Positions 8,409 to 18,943 are shown, counted from the stretch's first letter. The stretch is DNA of 64,000 nucleotides from Candidatus Poribacteria bacterium (GCA_022822005.1 JAJECO010000040.1:126090-190089); one strand, 5' to 3'. The notes: a model not told the origin generated them from the sequence alone. Translations and numbers: made by a program.

Positions 8409-10565
8409 TTACGGGGACACGGTCCTTGCACAACGAAAACCGCTGCTATTGTCCGTGAAAGCTGGATTGAATCTTCGGCGATCAGCGACGCGAAGGGCAG
8501 ACCGACTGTTGTTCCACGCTCCGCCGCGCAACACACGTGGGGCCTTAGCATCCACGAAGTATCTTGTAACTTGTGCAATATCAACCTTTCCGGCAATTGG
8601 ATTGCGACGCGGTGAACTCTTATAGAAATCCCCATAGTACGCATCAAGACACCACTCCCGCACATTACCCGCTACATCGTAGAGTCCGTACTTGTTGGAC
8701 GGATATCTCCCCACAGCAGTCGTGCCTCCACCGCGGTAGTTTGCCTTGCTGGAATCTAGCAAATTGCCCCACGGATACTTTTTGCCCAGCAATCCACCTC
8801 GTGCTGCGCTTTCCCACTCTGCTTCCGTCGGCAAACGCTTGCCTGCCCACTCAGCGTACGCCATAGCACCATACCAACTCACATACACAACTGGATGATC
8901 GCCTCTACCGTAACTATTCCCAGTCCAGTGTTTTAGGTAGTTTCCATCGTGGTACCTGCTCGGGATTTGGTCTTTTCCCCACTGCGGATTAGAGTCAACG
9001 AACTCCTTGTATTGTGCATTGGTCACCTCGTATACGTCCATATAGAATGCATTAACGTAGACGGTATGAACCGGCTTTTCGTCAAACTCACCATCATTAC
9101 TTCCCATCTGAAACTCCCCGGCAGGAATTAAAACCATACCTTCAGGGGTAGCACCACTCGGGACAACCGCCTTTTGTACTTCCGGTACTTTCTCCAACCG
9201 AACATTCCACGGCGTTTTCTCACCGCCTTTCAACATCAACTTTGCTGCGCGGTACTTGTAGCCCGAGAGTTCTAAGCCTACATCAACCTGCCTTTCACGA
9301 GCTAAACCGGTATCAATTTTATAATCGCGTAACGGTGTTTCTCCAATAAGGGCACCATCAACATAGACAGATGCGCCGCTCGGTGTGCTAGTAACCGTCA
9401 ATGTTGCCATTCGAGGGATCAATTTCTCTAGGCGGACCTCCCACGGCGTTTTTTCGCCCTCCCTCAATGTCAAGTTTGCCACGCGGTACTTGTAGCCTGA
9501 AAGTTCTAAGCTCACCGTCACCTGTTTTTCACGACGCTCACCTATGTTCACCTTATAGTCGATCAGTGGGGTCTGCCCAATTCGCGCATTGTCAACCAAG
9601 ACAAATGCACCGCTCGGTGTACTTGTTACTGTTAACGTTGCCACAGTAGACGAATCCGTGGGACTGGGTGTTCCCGTCTCCTCTTTTGGCACCACAAACA
9701 CAAAATCGCCTTTGTCCAACTTCGGATTGAGAATTTTACCATACTGGGGGTGTTGTGCAGGGTTATACAGAGGCACCTGATATTTCAGGTAGAATCCCAA
9801 CTCCTCTCCCGTTATATATCCATCAGGAAACGGCTCGCGTGCGCGTCCCTCAATCAAATCCAAAAATGCCTGCTTAAAATCGCTGTGGTCCGGTACTGTT
9901 TCCCCTTCTCGACCAGCCGTGATAAACTGCCGTACCGGGTACTGGATGTTATCGGAAATACTTTCGGAAGGGATGAGTTGATCCCGCGCATTGAGAATCG
10001 TCCCGGAGAAACAGCTATCAAACATAAATAGGGCATGTCGCGCCTGAATCTTCTCCGCTTGCGTTACCAATGACTTCATATCAACACTCTTGAGTTCAAA
10101 ACCGACCTCATCTTGATGTCGTAACGGAGCATCAACCATGACCAAGTACCCCAGGTTTTCGCCGGTTGCGCTTTTACGCGTGTGCCCGTGCCCAGCATAG
10201 TAAAACAGAAGCCGATTATCTTTCTCTTTACCGGATTTCAGAACAAACTCTGCAAAGGCGCGATCAAACTCAGCCTTCGTCAGATTGGTTTTCAAGGTTA
10301 CTTTGAAGCCGTGTTTTTCGAGGACAGCCGCAACTTCCTCTACATCCTGAACGGCACCCTTGAGCGGATTCATACCCTCAGCGGCGTAAGCACCGTTACC
10401 GACAACGAGAGCATAAGAGTCTTTATATAGCTCAATTTCTTGCCCAGCCCTCGTACGGACCTTAATGGGTTTCATCCCGCGTTGTGAAAGTAACTCATCT
10501 GTGGTGACAAGACATAAAGAAACACAGACCGCCACAAAAAGGAGGAAAATCAGACGTTTTTTCAT
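8409..10565 (-). CDS. Secreted caspase-PEGA-PEGA-FGE-sulfatase fold protein
   Basis: A 718-residue multidomain protein. After a signal peptide (~1-28) comes a caspase-like domain with H126 (FYYAGHGHT) and C185 (FMFDSCFSG). Two PEGA repeats follow (~310-381 and 386-458, both with LTVTSTPSGA). A formylglycine-generating-enzyme/sulfatase-modifying-factor fold runs ~475-715 (GMVLIPAGEFQMGSN, RLPTEAEWE, GLYDVAGNVREW, ending GFRCAR). Only one cysteine is seen in the last part, while true FGE uses two. The fold is therefore more likely a binding module than an FGE enzyme. ATG 10565 is chosen as the start of the signal peptide. The caspase part is clearly paralogous to the gene at 6898. Confidence 0.9.
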   Translation of the reverse strand: MKKRLIFLLFVAVCVSLCLVTTDELLSQRGMKPIKVRTRAGQEIELYKDSYALVVGNGAYAAEGMNPLKGAVQDVEEVAAVLEKHGFKVTLKTNLTKAEFDRAFAEFVLKSGKEKDNRLLFYYAGHGHTRKSATGENLGYLVMVDAPLRHQDEVGFELKSVDMKSLVTQAEKIQARHALFMFDSCFSGTILNARDQLIPSESISDNIQYPVRQFITAGREGETVPDHSDFKQAFLDLIEGRAREPFPDGYITGEELGFYLKYQVPLYNPAQHPQYGKILNPKLDKGDFVFVVPKEETGTPSPTDSSTVATLTVTSTPSGAFVLVDNARIGQTPLIDYKVNIGERREKQVTVSLELSGYKYRVANLTLREGEKTPWEVRLEKLIPRMATLTVTSTPSGASVYVDGALIGETPLRDYKIDTGLARERQVDVGLELSGYKYRAAKLMLKGGEKTPWNVRLEKVPEVQKAVVPSGATPEGMVLIPAGEFQMGSNDGEFDEKPVHTVYVNAFYMDVYEVTNAQYKEFVDSNPQWGKDQIPSRYHDGNYLKHWTGNSYGRGDHPVVYVSWYGAMAYAEWAGKRLPTEAEWESAARGGLLGKKYPWGNLLDSSKANYRGGGTTAVGRYPSNKYGLYDVAGNVREWCLDAYYGDFYKSSPRRNPIAGKVDIAQVTRYFVDAKAPRVLRGGAWNNSRSALRVADRRRFNPAFTDNSSGFRCARTVSP

Positions 10566-10793
10566 GGAAGGCTTCTTATATAGGAGCCGACTTGCTAGAC
10601 ATTGAAAATCCATGGATTTTCCGGCAGGGATAGGATTTTCGCGCTCGCCAAGGGCTCGATCTTTAGCACGAAATGGTCTAGCACGAAACTGTTGCTCGGT
10701 CCTGATCCGCGGCAGATCCCGGTAAGGTCGGAAGCGGCTTGCAGAGTGTTGCAATAGGTATTAATTTAGGCTAAGCTTTTATTACTGTGCTTT

Positions 10794-11438
10794 CTACTCG
10801 CGGAGATTGCTAATTTTCTCTGCCAGTCCACTGGGACCTCTCCAAGATTGGAACTCTTGAACTAAGATTTCATCCTGGCCTATTTCCTCAACAATTGGAT
10901 CTTCAATATTGCCCTTTATGGGCATTCCCAACATGAGTTGCATGCTGTACAGTCCAGCCTTTTCCGTTGCTTTCGTTGTGACAACATCAGTTCCAATTAA
11001 CGTTGCAGCGGCAATACTACGGGAGACTTCCCTAAAAACAGCATCAATTTTCACTTTAGCATCTGCGCGGAGTTGTTGCTGAAAATCTTCGGAGAGTGCT
11101 ACGACAACCACCTGAGCTTTCTGTGCCATATCTGCCCTTGCTCTTTGAATGGCCATTGACCTTGCTATGCTCAAATCTTGGGATTCAGCGATCCCGATAG
11201 TGTAGAGCATGCCGCGAGTCCCATCGGGGTAGGGTTCAAGTATGTACACATCATTCGCTTCTAGGTCAGTAGTTGATTCTTCGCTCGGGGGAGAGATGTT
11301 AGTCGTGCTTGATATGACAAGCGTTTCTACGTTAGTAGTGGATTCGACCCCCTTCTTGGCACCGGCACCACAACCGAGAAAAACCAATCCCATACCGACG
11401 CAGAGGAATAGCGTCAAATTCAAAACAGTTTGCTTCAT
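10794..11438 (-). CDS. LPP20-like lipoprotein
   Basis: A 214-residue lipoprotein with a signal peptide ending VFLGC. A Ser/Thr-rich linker leads to an LPP20-like domain (LYTIGIAESQDLSIARSMA, then IQRARADMAQKAQ). This GxA...A(R)xxAxxxAR pattern is typical of LPP20/FlgP-type outer-membrane lipoproteins. AAGGAGT precedes the ATG at good spacing. It is the first gene of the minus-strand caspase cluster, 228 bases before the larger caspase gene. The cluster has LPP20-like proteins at both ends. Function unknown; an envelope scaffold or a partner of the caspases is inferred from position only. Confidence 0.8.
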   Translation of the reverse strand: MKQTVLNLTLFLCVGMGLVFLGCGAGAKKGVESTTNVETLVISSTTNISPPSEESTTDLEANDVYILEPYPDGTRGMLYTIGIAESQDLSIARSMAIQRARADMAQKAQVVVVALSEDFQQQLRADAKVKIDAVFREVSRSIAAATLIGTDVVTTKATEKAGLYSMQLMLGMPIKGNIEDPIVEEIGQDEILVQEFQSWRGPSGLAEKISNLRE

Positions 11439-11651
11439 TGTGAAACTCCTTTCTTAGTGGAATGCTTCGTTTATACGCAGTTTTTCGGAATAAAAGAGAA
11501 GAGCGTCTTTACGTAAAGGGAGATAAAGACTTTTGTCAGTAACGATCAAAGTCCGTTACGACTTGATGGCGTGCCCCACCATTTCAACCTACTACAAAAC
11601 TATGAAATGTCAATGCTCGATTCGACTTCTGGGATCGATTATATGAGTGAA

Positions 11652-12704
11652 TCAACGAAAATTCTGAATCGCATCGACCAACTTATCTGCTCCAAAGCGG
11701 ATGACATCCGTGGCGGGTAGGCCCGTTTCTCGCTCTGTATCTTCAACAGCTTGGAGGGCTTCTTCTTCGGTGAGATCAAAGCAGTTAAGACCAATTCCAA
11801 TGACTTTGGCGGGTTTAATGGGATGGGCGAGCATCTCATACTGACGGATCAATTCTGGCACAGGTGGGAGTGGAACAGTGTACCGGGCGACAATTTTCCG
11901 TGAAGGTTGATGACAGAAGATTATGGCATCGGGCATCGAACCGTGCAGGAGACTCAATGTGACACCCGAATAGCCGGGGTGAACCAGCGATCCCTGCCCC
12001 TCGACAATCAGGAGGTCGCACGCCTTCGTTGCACCTTCGAGCACAATTTCCTCTGACGCGCCCGCGGTGAAGTCCGAGACCACCGCATCAATGGCAATTC
12101 CCCAACCAGAGATCATGATGCCGTTCTGACCGGTCGCGCAAAATTCCGCGTCCACGCCCCGATTTCTCGCCATCTCTGCGAGTTCAATCGCCGTCACCAT
12201 CTTGCCGATCCGACAATCCGATCCGACAGTTAGGATCACCGTTTGATCAACCTCATCGGCTTTGCACGTGGCAATGGGAAGGTCTGCTGGCGGTTTCCGA
12301 ACATCCCACAACGTAACGTTGTTGCGTTCGGCGAGATCCGCGAGTTGTGGATCATCACTCAGGAATCGGTGAAGCCCACTCATCACGTGCAGTCCATGGC
12401 CGATAGCTTCTTTGAGAATTGCCGTCCACGCTTCAGGCAATTCACCACCCGGTGGAGCAATTCCGATCGCGAGCATTGTTGGGTTCAATTCCATCGCTTC
12501 CGCGAGGCTGCCAAGGACAGGAATTCCCTCGCCGATCTCAATGACTTCGCTGACATCTTTACCGGCTTGTTCACTGTCAATAACGGCGACAACGTTATCG
12601 GTATGATAGCGCACCAACACCGTCGCTGCCTTTGATTCCAAAATGCCGAATGAACCTTCGGCAAGAATGACCATTTTATGTTCTTTAGGATTGAGTTGTG
12701 CCAT
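11652..12704 (-). CDS. DUF1611 family protein (DgcN-like acetyltransferase)
   Basis: A 350-residue cytoplasmic protein matching the DUF1611 family. The N-terminal half is Rossmann-like (MLAIGIAPPGGELPEAW). The C-terminal half carries a P-loop-like motif, TVGSDCRIGKMVTA, and DLLIVEGQGSLVHPG. Some family members act as D-glutamate N-acetyltransferase (DgcN), working with an enolase-superfamily racemase (DgcA). No DgcA is adjacent here. AAGGA lies 8 bases before the ATG. The gene stands apart from the caspase cluster, so it is probably a separate transcript. Amino-acid or peptide metabolism is likely, with the exact reaction uncertain. Confidence 0.8.
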   Translation of the reverse strand: MAQLNPKEHKMVILAEGSFGILESKAATVLVRYHTDNVVAVIDSEQAGKDVSEVIEIGEGIPVLGSLAEAMELNPTMLAIGIAPPGGELPEAWTAILKEAIGHGLHVMSGLHRFLSDDPQLADLAERNNVTLWDVRKPPADLPIATCKADEVDQTVILTVGSDCRIGKMVTAIELAEMARNRGVDAEFCATGQNGIMISGWGIAIDAVVSDFTAGASEEIVLEGATKACDLLIVEGQGSLVHPGYSGVTLSLLHGSMPDAIIFCHQPSRKIVARYTVPLPPVPELIRQYEMLAHPIKPAKVIGIGLNCFDLTEEEALQAVEDTERETGLPATDVIRFGADKLVDAIQNFR

Positions 12705-12810
12705 ACACTTTGTCCTTATCTCTAAATCGTGGACTAAAAAGACCCTTTTTCGCTATCACATCTTTGCCTATTCCGGAATAATTCCGTGTCAATGCACGGG
12801 ATAGCAACCG

Positions 12811-15312
12811 TTATCCTCTGCTCACAGTGCCATGAACGAGCGCATCTGCACCCTTCCCTGTATCTTCCCCTCGATTCCCCTGTGCATCAGTCTGTATCTG
12901 TCGGGCAATGATTCTTACCGGCGTTGCTTTGGCGGGAACAACATCTGTGTTAACGCGGTAGGTCCGATCGTCTGTGCCGCCGGGCAGCGGATGGTTGAAG
13001 ATTGAGTCTGGATCGCGGTAGACAGCAATAATATTGTGGAACAGTTGTGCGGTGAATTGGTTACGGATGACACGCGCGCCAGTGAAGACCCAATGGGTTT
13101 GCTGCATCGGCTGCTTAGTCATCGTATTCCACACCATCTCTTCGGCACGATGCCGAACAACCTGCTCACCACGCTTCCATTCTACCCACAACTCGACTGG
13201 ATCGCCTTTCGGGAGATGGGGGTCACCTTCCACGGTAAGGTTCATGCCCGGATTTAGGTTCAAGCGAAGCAGCGCAAGTTGGATGTGCATCGGTTCCGCA
13301 TCAAGCATAATGAGGCTTTCATGTGTTTTGCCCAACTTGCCGACCGCAAAAAATTCCAAGATGGTCTCCTGACTGATAACATTAATTTCACCGTTCATTA
13401 TGACTTCATGGTTCTTGACATCAACAGTGACCGTTCCAATTTGAAGTACACCGTCGCCGATTTTTTTGATAGCAGAATCTGGGGAAATTGCTGCGGCAGA
13501 CTCTGGACGGATAGTCAATTGCTGCGATGTCGTATTATTACTGCGATCCAGATCCTCAATCGCCGCATTTGGATCAACAACAACATAGAGCGTATAATCG
13601 CCGTCCTCACTTGGGGTCCAATTGATCCCGGTGGTCGTTTCGTCGAGGTTCGTGTTAAAGAGTACCTCTTGAGAATCGATCTTTTTCCCACCTTGTGCTG
13701 GATTCCCGTCGTAAAAATCCACTGGAACCGTTGACTCAATCGGTGCACCGGTATTTGCCAGTGTGACACTGATGCGTACAGGGTCACCAACCCGCGGTGA
13801 TGGCGGAGAGTAACGAAGACTGCGGTTTATCGCACCGAGGTCTGGCTGCATCGGTTTCGGCAGGGAACGGGTCAGAAACATCAGCGCGAAGCAGGTTGTC
13901 GGGAAATAGTCCTCGTGATCGATCCAGCGTCCATCAGGTTGCTGCTCCGCAACGAACATACTGGCGATATCCCGATACCAATCGTGTCCAACAAGTGTAT
14001 CCTGTTTCGGGGGAATGTCGCAGAAGCGCTGTAATGTCACAAAGTAGTAATGATGCCAAGAGTTTGCTCCAGGATTGCGGGTAAGCGACCAGTGCTTTCT
14101 GATCCATTCCAGTCCCTTCTGCACCTGCGGATCTTCAACAGGAACGCCAAATGCACGGAGTGTCCACAGTCCCGTCGCCGTCATGCTGCCGTAGACACCT
14201 TCTGCCCAAGGCGAACCGTGTTCAACTCGATTATAGAGCCATCCACCGGTATCTGTTTGATTGCTGCGAATCCACTCCTCTGCCCGCTGCCACGTATCCG
14301 AAGGGACATCAAGACCCCACTGTTTTGCAGCGTATAGGGCATAGATAACCCAATTAAAGTGCGCTCCATCGGCTGTCGCACCGTAGCCCCAACCGCCAAA
14401 ATCTCTTGGATCTGAGAACTCCTCCCCACCAAATGGCAACTGACTTTTAACAAGTTGATTCACTGAAAATTGGGCACGTTTGCGGTATTCCGGTAGGTTG
14501 GCAGTAACGAGTGCTGGCAAAACAATAGAGTGAACGTAGACATCGAAGGAGTTCCAATCCTGCTGCATGAGGAAATCCAGTCCTCGCTGCACAGCAGGAT
14601 CCGACGCAGGTACTCCCGCTGACAACAGAGCGAGCAGTGCGAGTGCAGTTTCTTGCTTACTATCTTCCCCCAGATCCCATGCTGGACCGGGTAAAAGATC
14701 TTCAGGGAGCCCTTTCAGGGTCGCGCCACAGATGACGCAGATTGAGATAAGCTGATTTTCGGAACCGCATTGTAAGCAGGTGCGATTATGCCGCCCCTGT
14801 TGCGCTCTCACCCACTCCACCCCTCGTTGAATTGCGTTTTGGATCTGTTCAGGGGTCGCCCGGGGAAACGCACGTCGGGTAGCAGTAATAGAGGTGTGCG
14901 CGATGTTGTTGCTGCGATTGGCTTCTTGAATCTCTTTATCGTCCCCAACCGGATTAGCAACGGCATACACTTCCGTTGTTCCGGGCGGTGGTCGCCATTG
15001 CGTCTTAACCCTTTTTGACTCACCCACGCCCAACCCCAAAATCACATCCCTGCACATAATCTGCAGCGGAGTTGTCCCCGGATCACCTTCGTAAAGATTG
15101 ACAATCAGATCTTCATTCATTGTCGGCGCAGCCTGTCCCACATTATTGACAGTGACGTAGACCGTGATCTCTTCTCCCTCAAGCGGAGAAGGATTGGAAA
15201 ACACAAAACTTGTGCTGTCTACCTCAAAGTCCGGCAACAGTGGCTGTTGCGCGTGCACGTGAGATACAGCGAGGAGCAGTATCAGAACGAAAAGCATGCG
15301 AAACCTGCACAT
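12811..15312 (-). CDS. Secreted CARDB / terpenoid-cyclase-fold protein with embedded zinc ribbon
   Basis: An 833-residue exported protein. A signal peptide (1-21) precedes a CARDB adhesion-type domain (~25-143). Residues ~155-490 are an alpha-toroid of the prenyltransferase/squalene-cyclase type (GVEWVRAQQ, GLDFLMQQDW, QTDTGGWLYN). Inside the first toroid helix pair is a four-cysteine zinc-ribbon-like insert: C179, C182, C192, C195. A second CARDB-like domain spans ~505-605, and the C-terminus (~615-735) resembles the YdjY-like domain. No DxDD cyclisation motif is visible, so it is probably a structural or protease-inhibitor-like toroid, not a terpene cyclase. AAGGGG lies upstream of the ATG. 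Confidence 0.82.
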   Translation of the reverse strand: MCRFRMLFVLILLLAVSHVHAQQPLLPDFEVDSTSFVFSNPSPLEGEEITVYVTVNNVGQAAPTMNEDLIVNLYEGDPGTTPLQIMCRDVILGLGVGESKRVKTQWRPPPGTTEVYAVANPVGDDKEIQEANRSNNIAHTSITATRRAFPRATPEQIQNAIQRGVEWVRAQQGRHNRTCLQCGSENQLISICVICGATLKGLPEDLLPGPAWDLGEDSKQETALALLALLSAGVPASDPAVQRGLDFLMQQDWNSFDVYVHSIVLPALVTANLPEYRKRAQFSVNQLVKSQLPFGGEEFSDPRDFGGWGYGATADGAHFNWVIYALYAAKQWGLDVPSDTWQRAEEWIRSNQTDTGGWLYNRVEHGSPWAEGVYGSMTATGLWTLRAFGVPVEDPQVQKGLEWIRKHWSLTRNPGANSWHHYYFVTLQRFCDIPPKQDTLVGHDWYRDIASMFVAEQQPDGRWIDHEDYFPTTCFALMFLTRSLPKPMQPDLGAINRSLRYSPPSPRVGDPVRISVTLANTGAPIESTVPVDFYDGNPAQGGKKIDSQEVLFNTNLDETTTGINWTPSEDGDYTLYVVVDPNAAIEDLDRSNNTTSQQLTIRPESAAAISPDSAIKKIGDGVLQIGTVTVDVKNHEVIMNGEINVISQETILEFFAVGKLGKTHESLIMLDAEPMHIQLALLRLNLNPGMNLTVEGDPHLPKGDPVELWVEWKRGEQVVRHRAEEMVWNTMTKQPMQQTHWVFTGARVIRNQFTAQLFHNIIAVYRDPDSIFNHPLPGGTDDRTYRVNTDVVPAKATPVRIIARQIQTDAQGNRGEDTGKGADALVHGTVSRG

Positions 15313-15456
15313 ACGAATACCCCTTTTTTATCCCAATGGATCGGGACGGGTTGGGAAGAAAGGTTGAGAAAATCAGCAATGGCGAATTAAAGATGAACCA
15401 ACCAGCAAATGGACAGGTATTCGGGATACCCATTTACCTCTACGGTTGTGTGCGTA

Positions 15457-16431
15457 TTATTGCCCCGCCCAGTTTCCAACAGAGACGAAAGAGGGCTGCG
15501 GTATCGGATTTTCAAACAACTGCTGTCCATCCGCAGAGAACTTACTGACACCGCCCTGAAATGTCGATCCAAACTGATCGGCGACCCATACCCCACCATC
15601 TTGGGAACTGGCACAGATAGAAAGAACCGCCATCCCGGCAGGCACCTCCAGCAATTTCTGACCACTTGCAGACAATTTAACAAGGGTATTACCGTCGGCA
15701 ACAACCCACAGATTGCCATCCCGCTGGTTGACACTCGGCGAGCTGGGTAGTTTGAGTTCGGTAACTCTGAGCAATTCTTGGCCGCTTGGACTCAATTTGA
15801 CAATGACATTGCCGTGTGGATCTGTCACCCACGCATTACCAGATGTGGAATTGACACTGACATACTTGGGTTCTTTCAGTTTTACCGGAGAGGTCGCAGC
15901 GGCTGCGCCGGCAGCACTATACCGAGCAATCGTTCCGCGGGAATCTGTGACCCAGCAGCTACCGTCAGTGCTATTGACCGCAACTGTTGGTTCGTGCACG
16001 CCAGTAACCGCCGCAAGAACCTGCGTACCGTCGGCTGAGAACTTTTGTACCGTATTAATTCCACCAACCCAAACGGTCCCATCGGTTGGGTTGACCGAGA
16101 CGGAATGCGGACGCTCAATTGGAGGAAGTTGGCTGAATGCCTGGTTGGGATCTGGGTGTGCCGTATCATATCGAAAGACGAGATTCGCAGCGGATACAGC
16201 AATCCAAACAACACCACTTTTCGGATCGATTACAGCAGCTTGTGCCTGCGTGAGGCCGGGGATGATCGTTGGATCTGCCATGCCATCTGCATTAAGCTTA
16301 TAGACCGTATCGCCGCCACTGACGACCCAGCATTCCCCATTGTAATTCGCATGAAGTGGGTTGAGTGAAATTGCAATGAGAGCAAGTACCGCTGATAGTA
16401 TCTTCAATGTACAAAAAACACGCTTTTTCAT
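15457..16431 (-). CDS. Secreted NHL-type beta-propeller protein
   Basis: A 324-residue exported protein with a signal peptide ending NPLHA. It carries about six repeated blades, each with a core such as (V)SVNPTDGTVWVGG, VAVNSTDGSCWVTD, VSVNSTSGNAWVTD or PSVNQRDGNLWVV. This looks like an NHL or SMP-30-type propeller. ATG 16431 is chosen because AGGAG precedes it and the signal peptide begins there. No catalytic motif is visible. A ligand-binding or adhesion role is likely but unproven. It follows the CARDB protein divergently from a plus-strand permease. Confidence 0.8.
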   Translation of the reverse strand: MKKRVFCTLKILSAVLALIAISLNPLHANYNGECWVVSGGDTVYKLNADGMADPTIIPGLTQAQAAVIDPKSGVVWIAVSAANLVFRYDTAHPDPNQAFSQLPPIERPHSVSVNPTDGTVWVGGINTVQKFSADGTQVLAAVTGVHEPTVAVNSTDGSCWVTDSRGTIARYSAAGAAAATSPVKLKEPKYVSVNSTSGNAWVTDPHGNVIVKLSPSGQELLRVTELKLPSSPSVNQRDGNLWVVADGNTLVKLSASGQKLLEVPAGMAVLSICASSQDGGVWVADQFGSTFQGGVSKFSADGQQLFENPIPQPSFVSVGNWAGQ

Positions 16432-16660
16432 CTGACTTAATCTCCTAATATATGTTTGGGCAGAACCGTTGTGAGGACAAGTTGCACCAAGGCAACAAGA
16501 TGTCAATAGATTAACACATCTGCTTGTAATGTTCAAGCATTTTTGGAAGTCCCTACAGCTTAGTCTTGCTCACGGGATGCGAATCGGTTATAATTATCCC
16601 CATCTGAATTGTGACAAGGATACTGCACCTTCAAGGTTCCATGAAATCTGCGATAAAGCC

Positions 16661-17446
16661 ATGATTGCCCTAATCCTTAAAGAGTTGCGTTTTTACGCGT
16701 ACCAACCAAAGTATCGCCGCACACAATTTATCATTCTATGTACGCTCGCTTGCGCCCTGTTTGCCACAGCATTTGAGGGATTCGCATTAAGCCGCGGAAG
16801 ACCACAAATTCTTGTCGGCGAAAGCATTTACGTCGTCCTAATATCACTGTTTTTTTGTCTATTACTCGGCTTGGTTATCCCGCTGCAAGCTGTTGAATCG
16901 TTTCAGATTGAGAGACGCGGATCTAACTGGGATATACTTAATCTCACACCCATCGGGCATCGAAAGTTCCTGCTTGGCAAACTGATGGGATCGGTCTTGG
17001 CACTACTGTGGTGTATCGGGTTAACGATTCCACTCTTTGGGATTTCGGTTTACACAGGCGGATTGGAGATGCGTCAACTGTTTTTGTGCGGATTGGCATC
17101 CATTATCGGATTTATCGCCTTTTTCTTAATCGGGGCATGTTTTGCCTTGTTGGGATGCCCGGATCACGCACGAGGACGCAGTTACGCCGTGGTGCTATTG
17201 CTGACTTTCATCCCACTTATCATTCCTGCATTGACACCGCTGATAAAGTTCCCAAAGATCTTGATAGACTTACTGCAAGTGTTGAGTCCCTTGTGCGCCC
17301 TGATTGCTATTGTAAAACCTGATGGCTACGTCGGTCTCAGCGTTACACCGGTCTGGGTGTGGATGGTACTCTATCACATAGCCCTATCCGCAACGCTGTT
17401 TGGGATACTGAGTTGGCAGCTTGAAAAACGCTCAATGGCCTCATGA
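16661..17446 (+). CDS. ABC-2-type membrane permease
   Basis: A 261-residue integral membrane protein with about six hydrophobic segments (for example ISLFFCLLLGLVIPL, LASIIGFIAFFLIGACFALL and LLLTFIPLIIPALTPLI). A conserved cytoplasmic loop, RRGSNWDILNLTPIGHRKFLLGK without a break, resembles ABC-2 type transporter permeases. No ATP-binding subunit is adjacent, so a partner must be elsewhere. ATG 16661 is preferred over an upstream start because the N-terminus MIALILKELRFY matches this family; the ribosome site is weak. It ends before the lysA leader. Confidence 0.7.
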   Translation: MIALILKELRFYAYQPKYRRTQFIILCTLACALFATAFEGFALSRGRPQILVGESIYVVLISLFFCLLLGLVIPLQAVESFQIERRGSNWDILNLTPIGHRKFLLGKLMGSVLALLWCIGLTIPLFGISVYTGGLEMRQLFLCGLASIIGFIAFFLIGACFALLGCPDHARGRSYAVVLLLTFIPLIIPALTPLIKFPKILIDLLQVLSPLCALIAIVKPDGYVGLSVTPVWVWMVLYHIALSATLFGILSWQLEKRSMAS

Positions 17447-17566
17447 TGAATCGCTAAACTACCAAGCTTTGAGCGTTCAACTCTGTAACTTCTCAAGCAG
17501 TTAATTTTATATGAACAACTATTTTCGTCATGACAAATGGAAGTCTGTGTTTTCAACTGGATTTGA

Positions 17567-18862
<1,296 letters not shown>

Positions 18863-18905
18863 TGAGGGAATCTTTGGTAAAATCCCAGAATCAAAACGTG
18901 TTGTC

Positions 18906-18943
18906 TTGACATAAGACATACGATTAACATGTCAATTTGACAT
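18906..18943. promoter_or_regulatory. Palindromic operator-like site upstream of clpB
   Basis: TTGACAT (18906-18912) pairs with ATGTCAA (18929-18935), and the second half forms a near-perfect palindrome with a third copy, ATGTCAATTTGACAT (18929-18943). Three half-sites within 38 bases suggest a repressor or activator site, about 180 bases before clpB. TTGACA could also be a sigma-70 -35 box, although no good -10 was found 17 bases on. It does not match the CIRCE sequence. Confidence 0.4.

Noticed and set aside
12811-15312. Squalene or terpene cyclase
   Set aside because: It has a signal peptide, a zinc-ribbon insert and CARDB domains, and I see no DxDD motif.
15713-16303. A 196-codon plus-strand open frame opposite the propeller protein
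   Set aside because: Antisense to a gene with signal peptide and clear repeats; no ribosome site.
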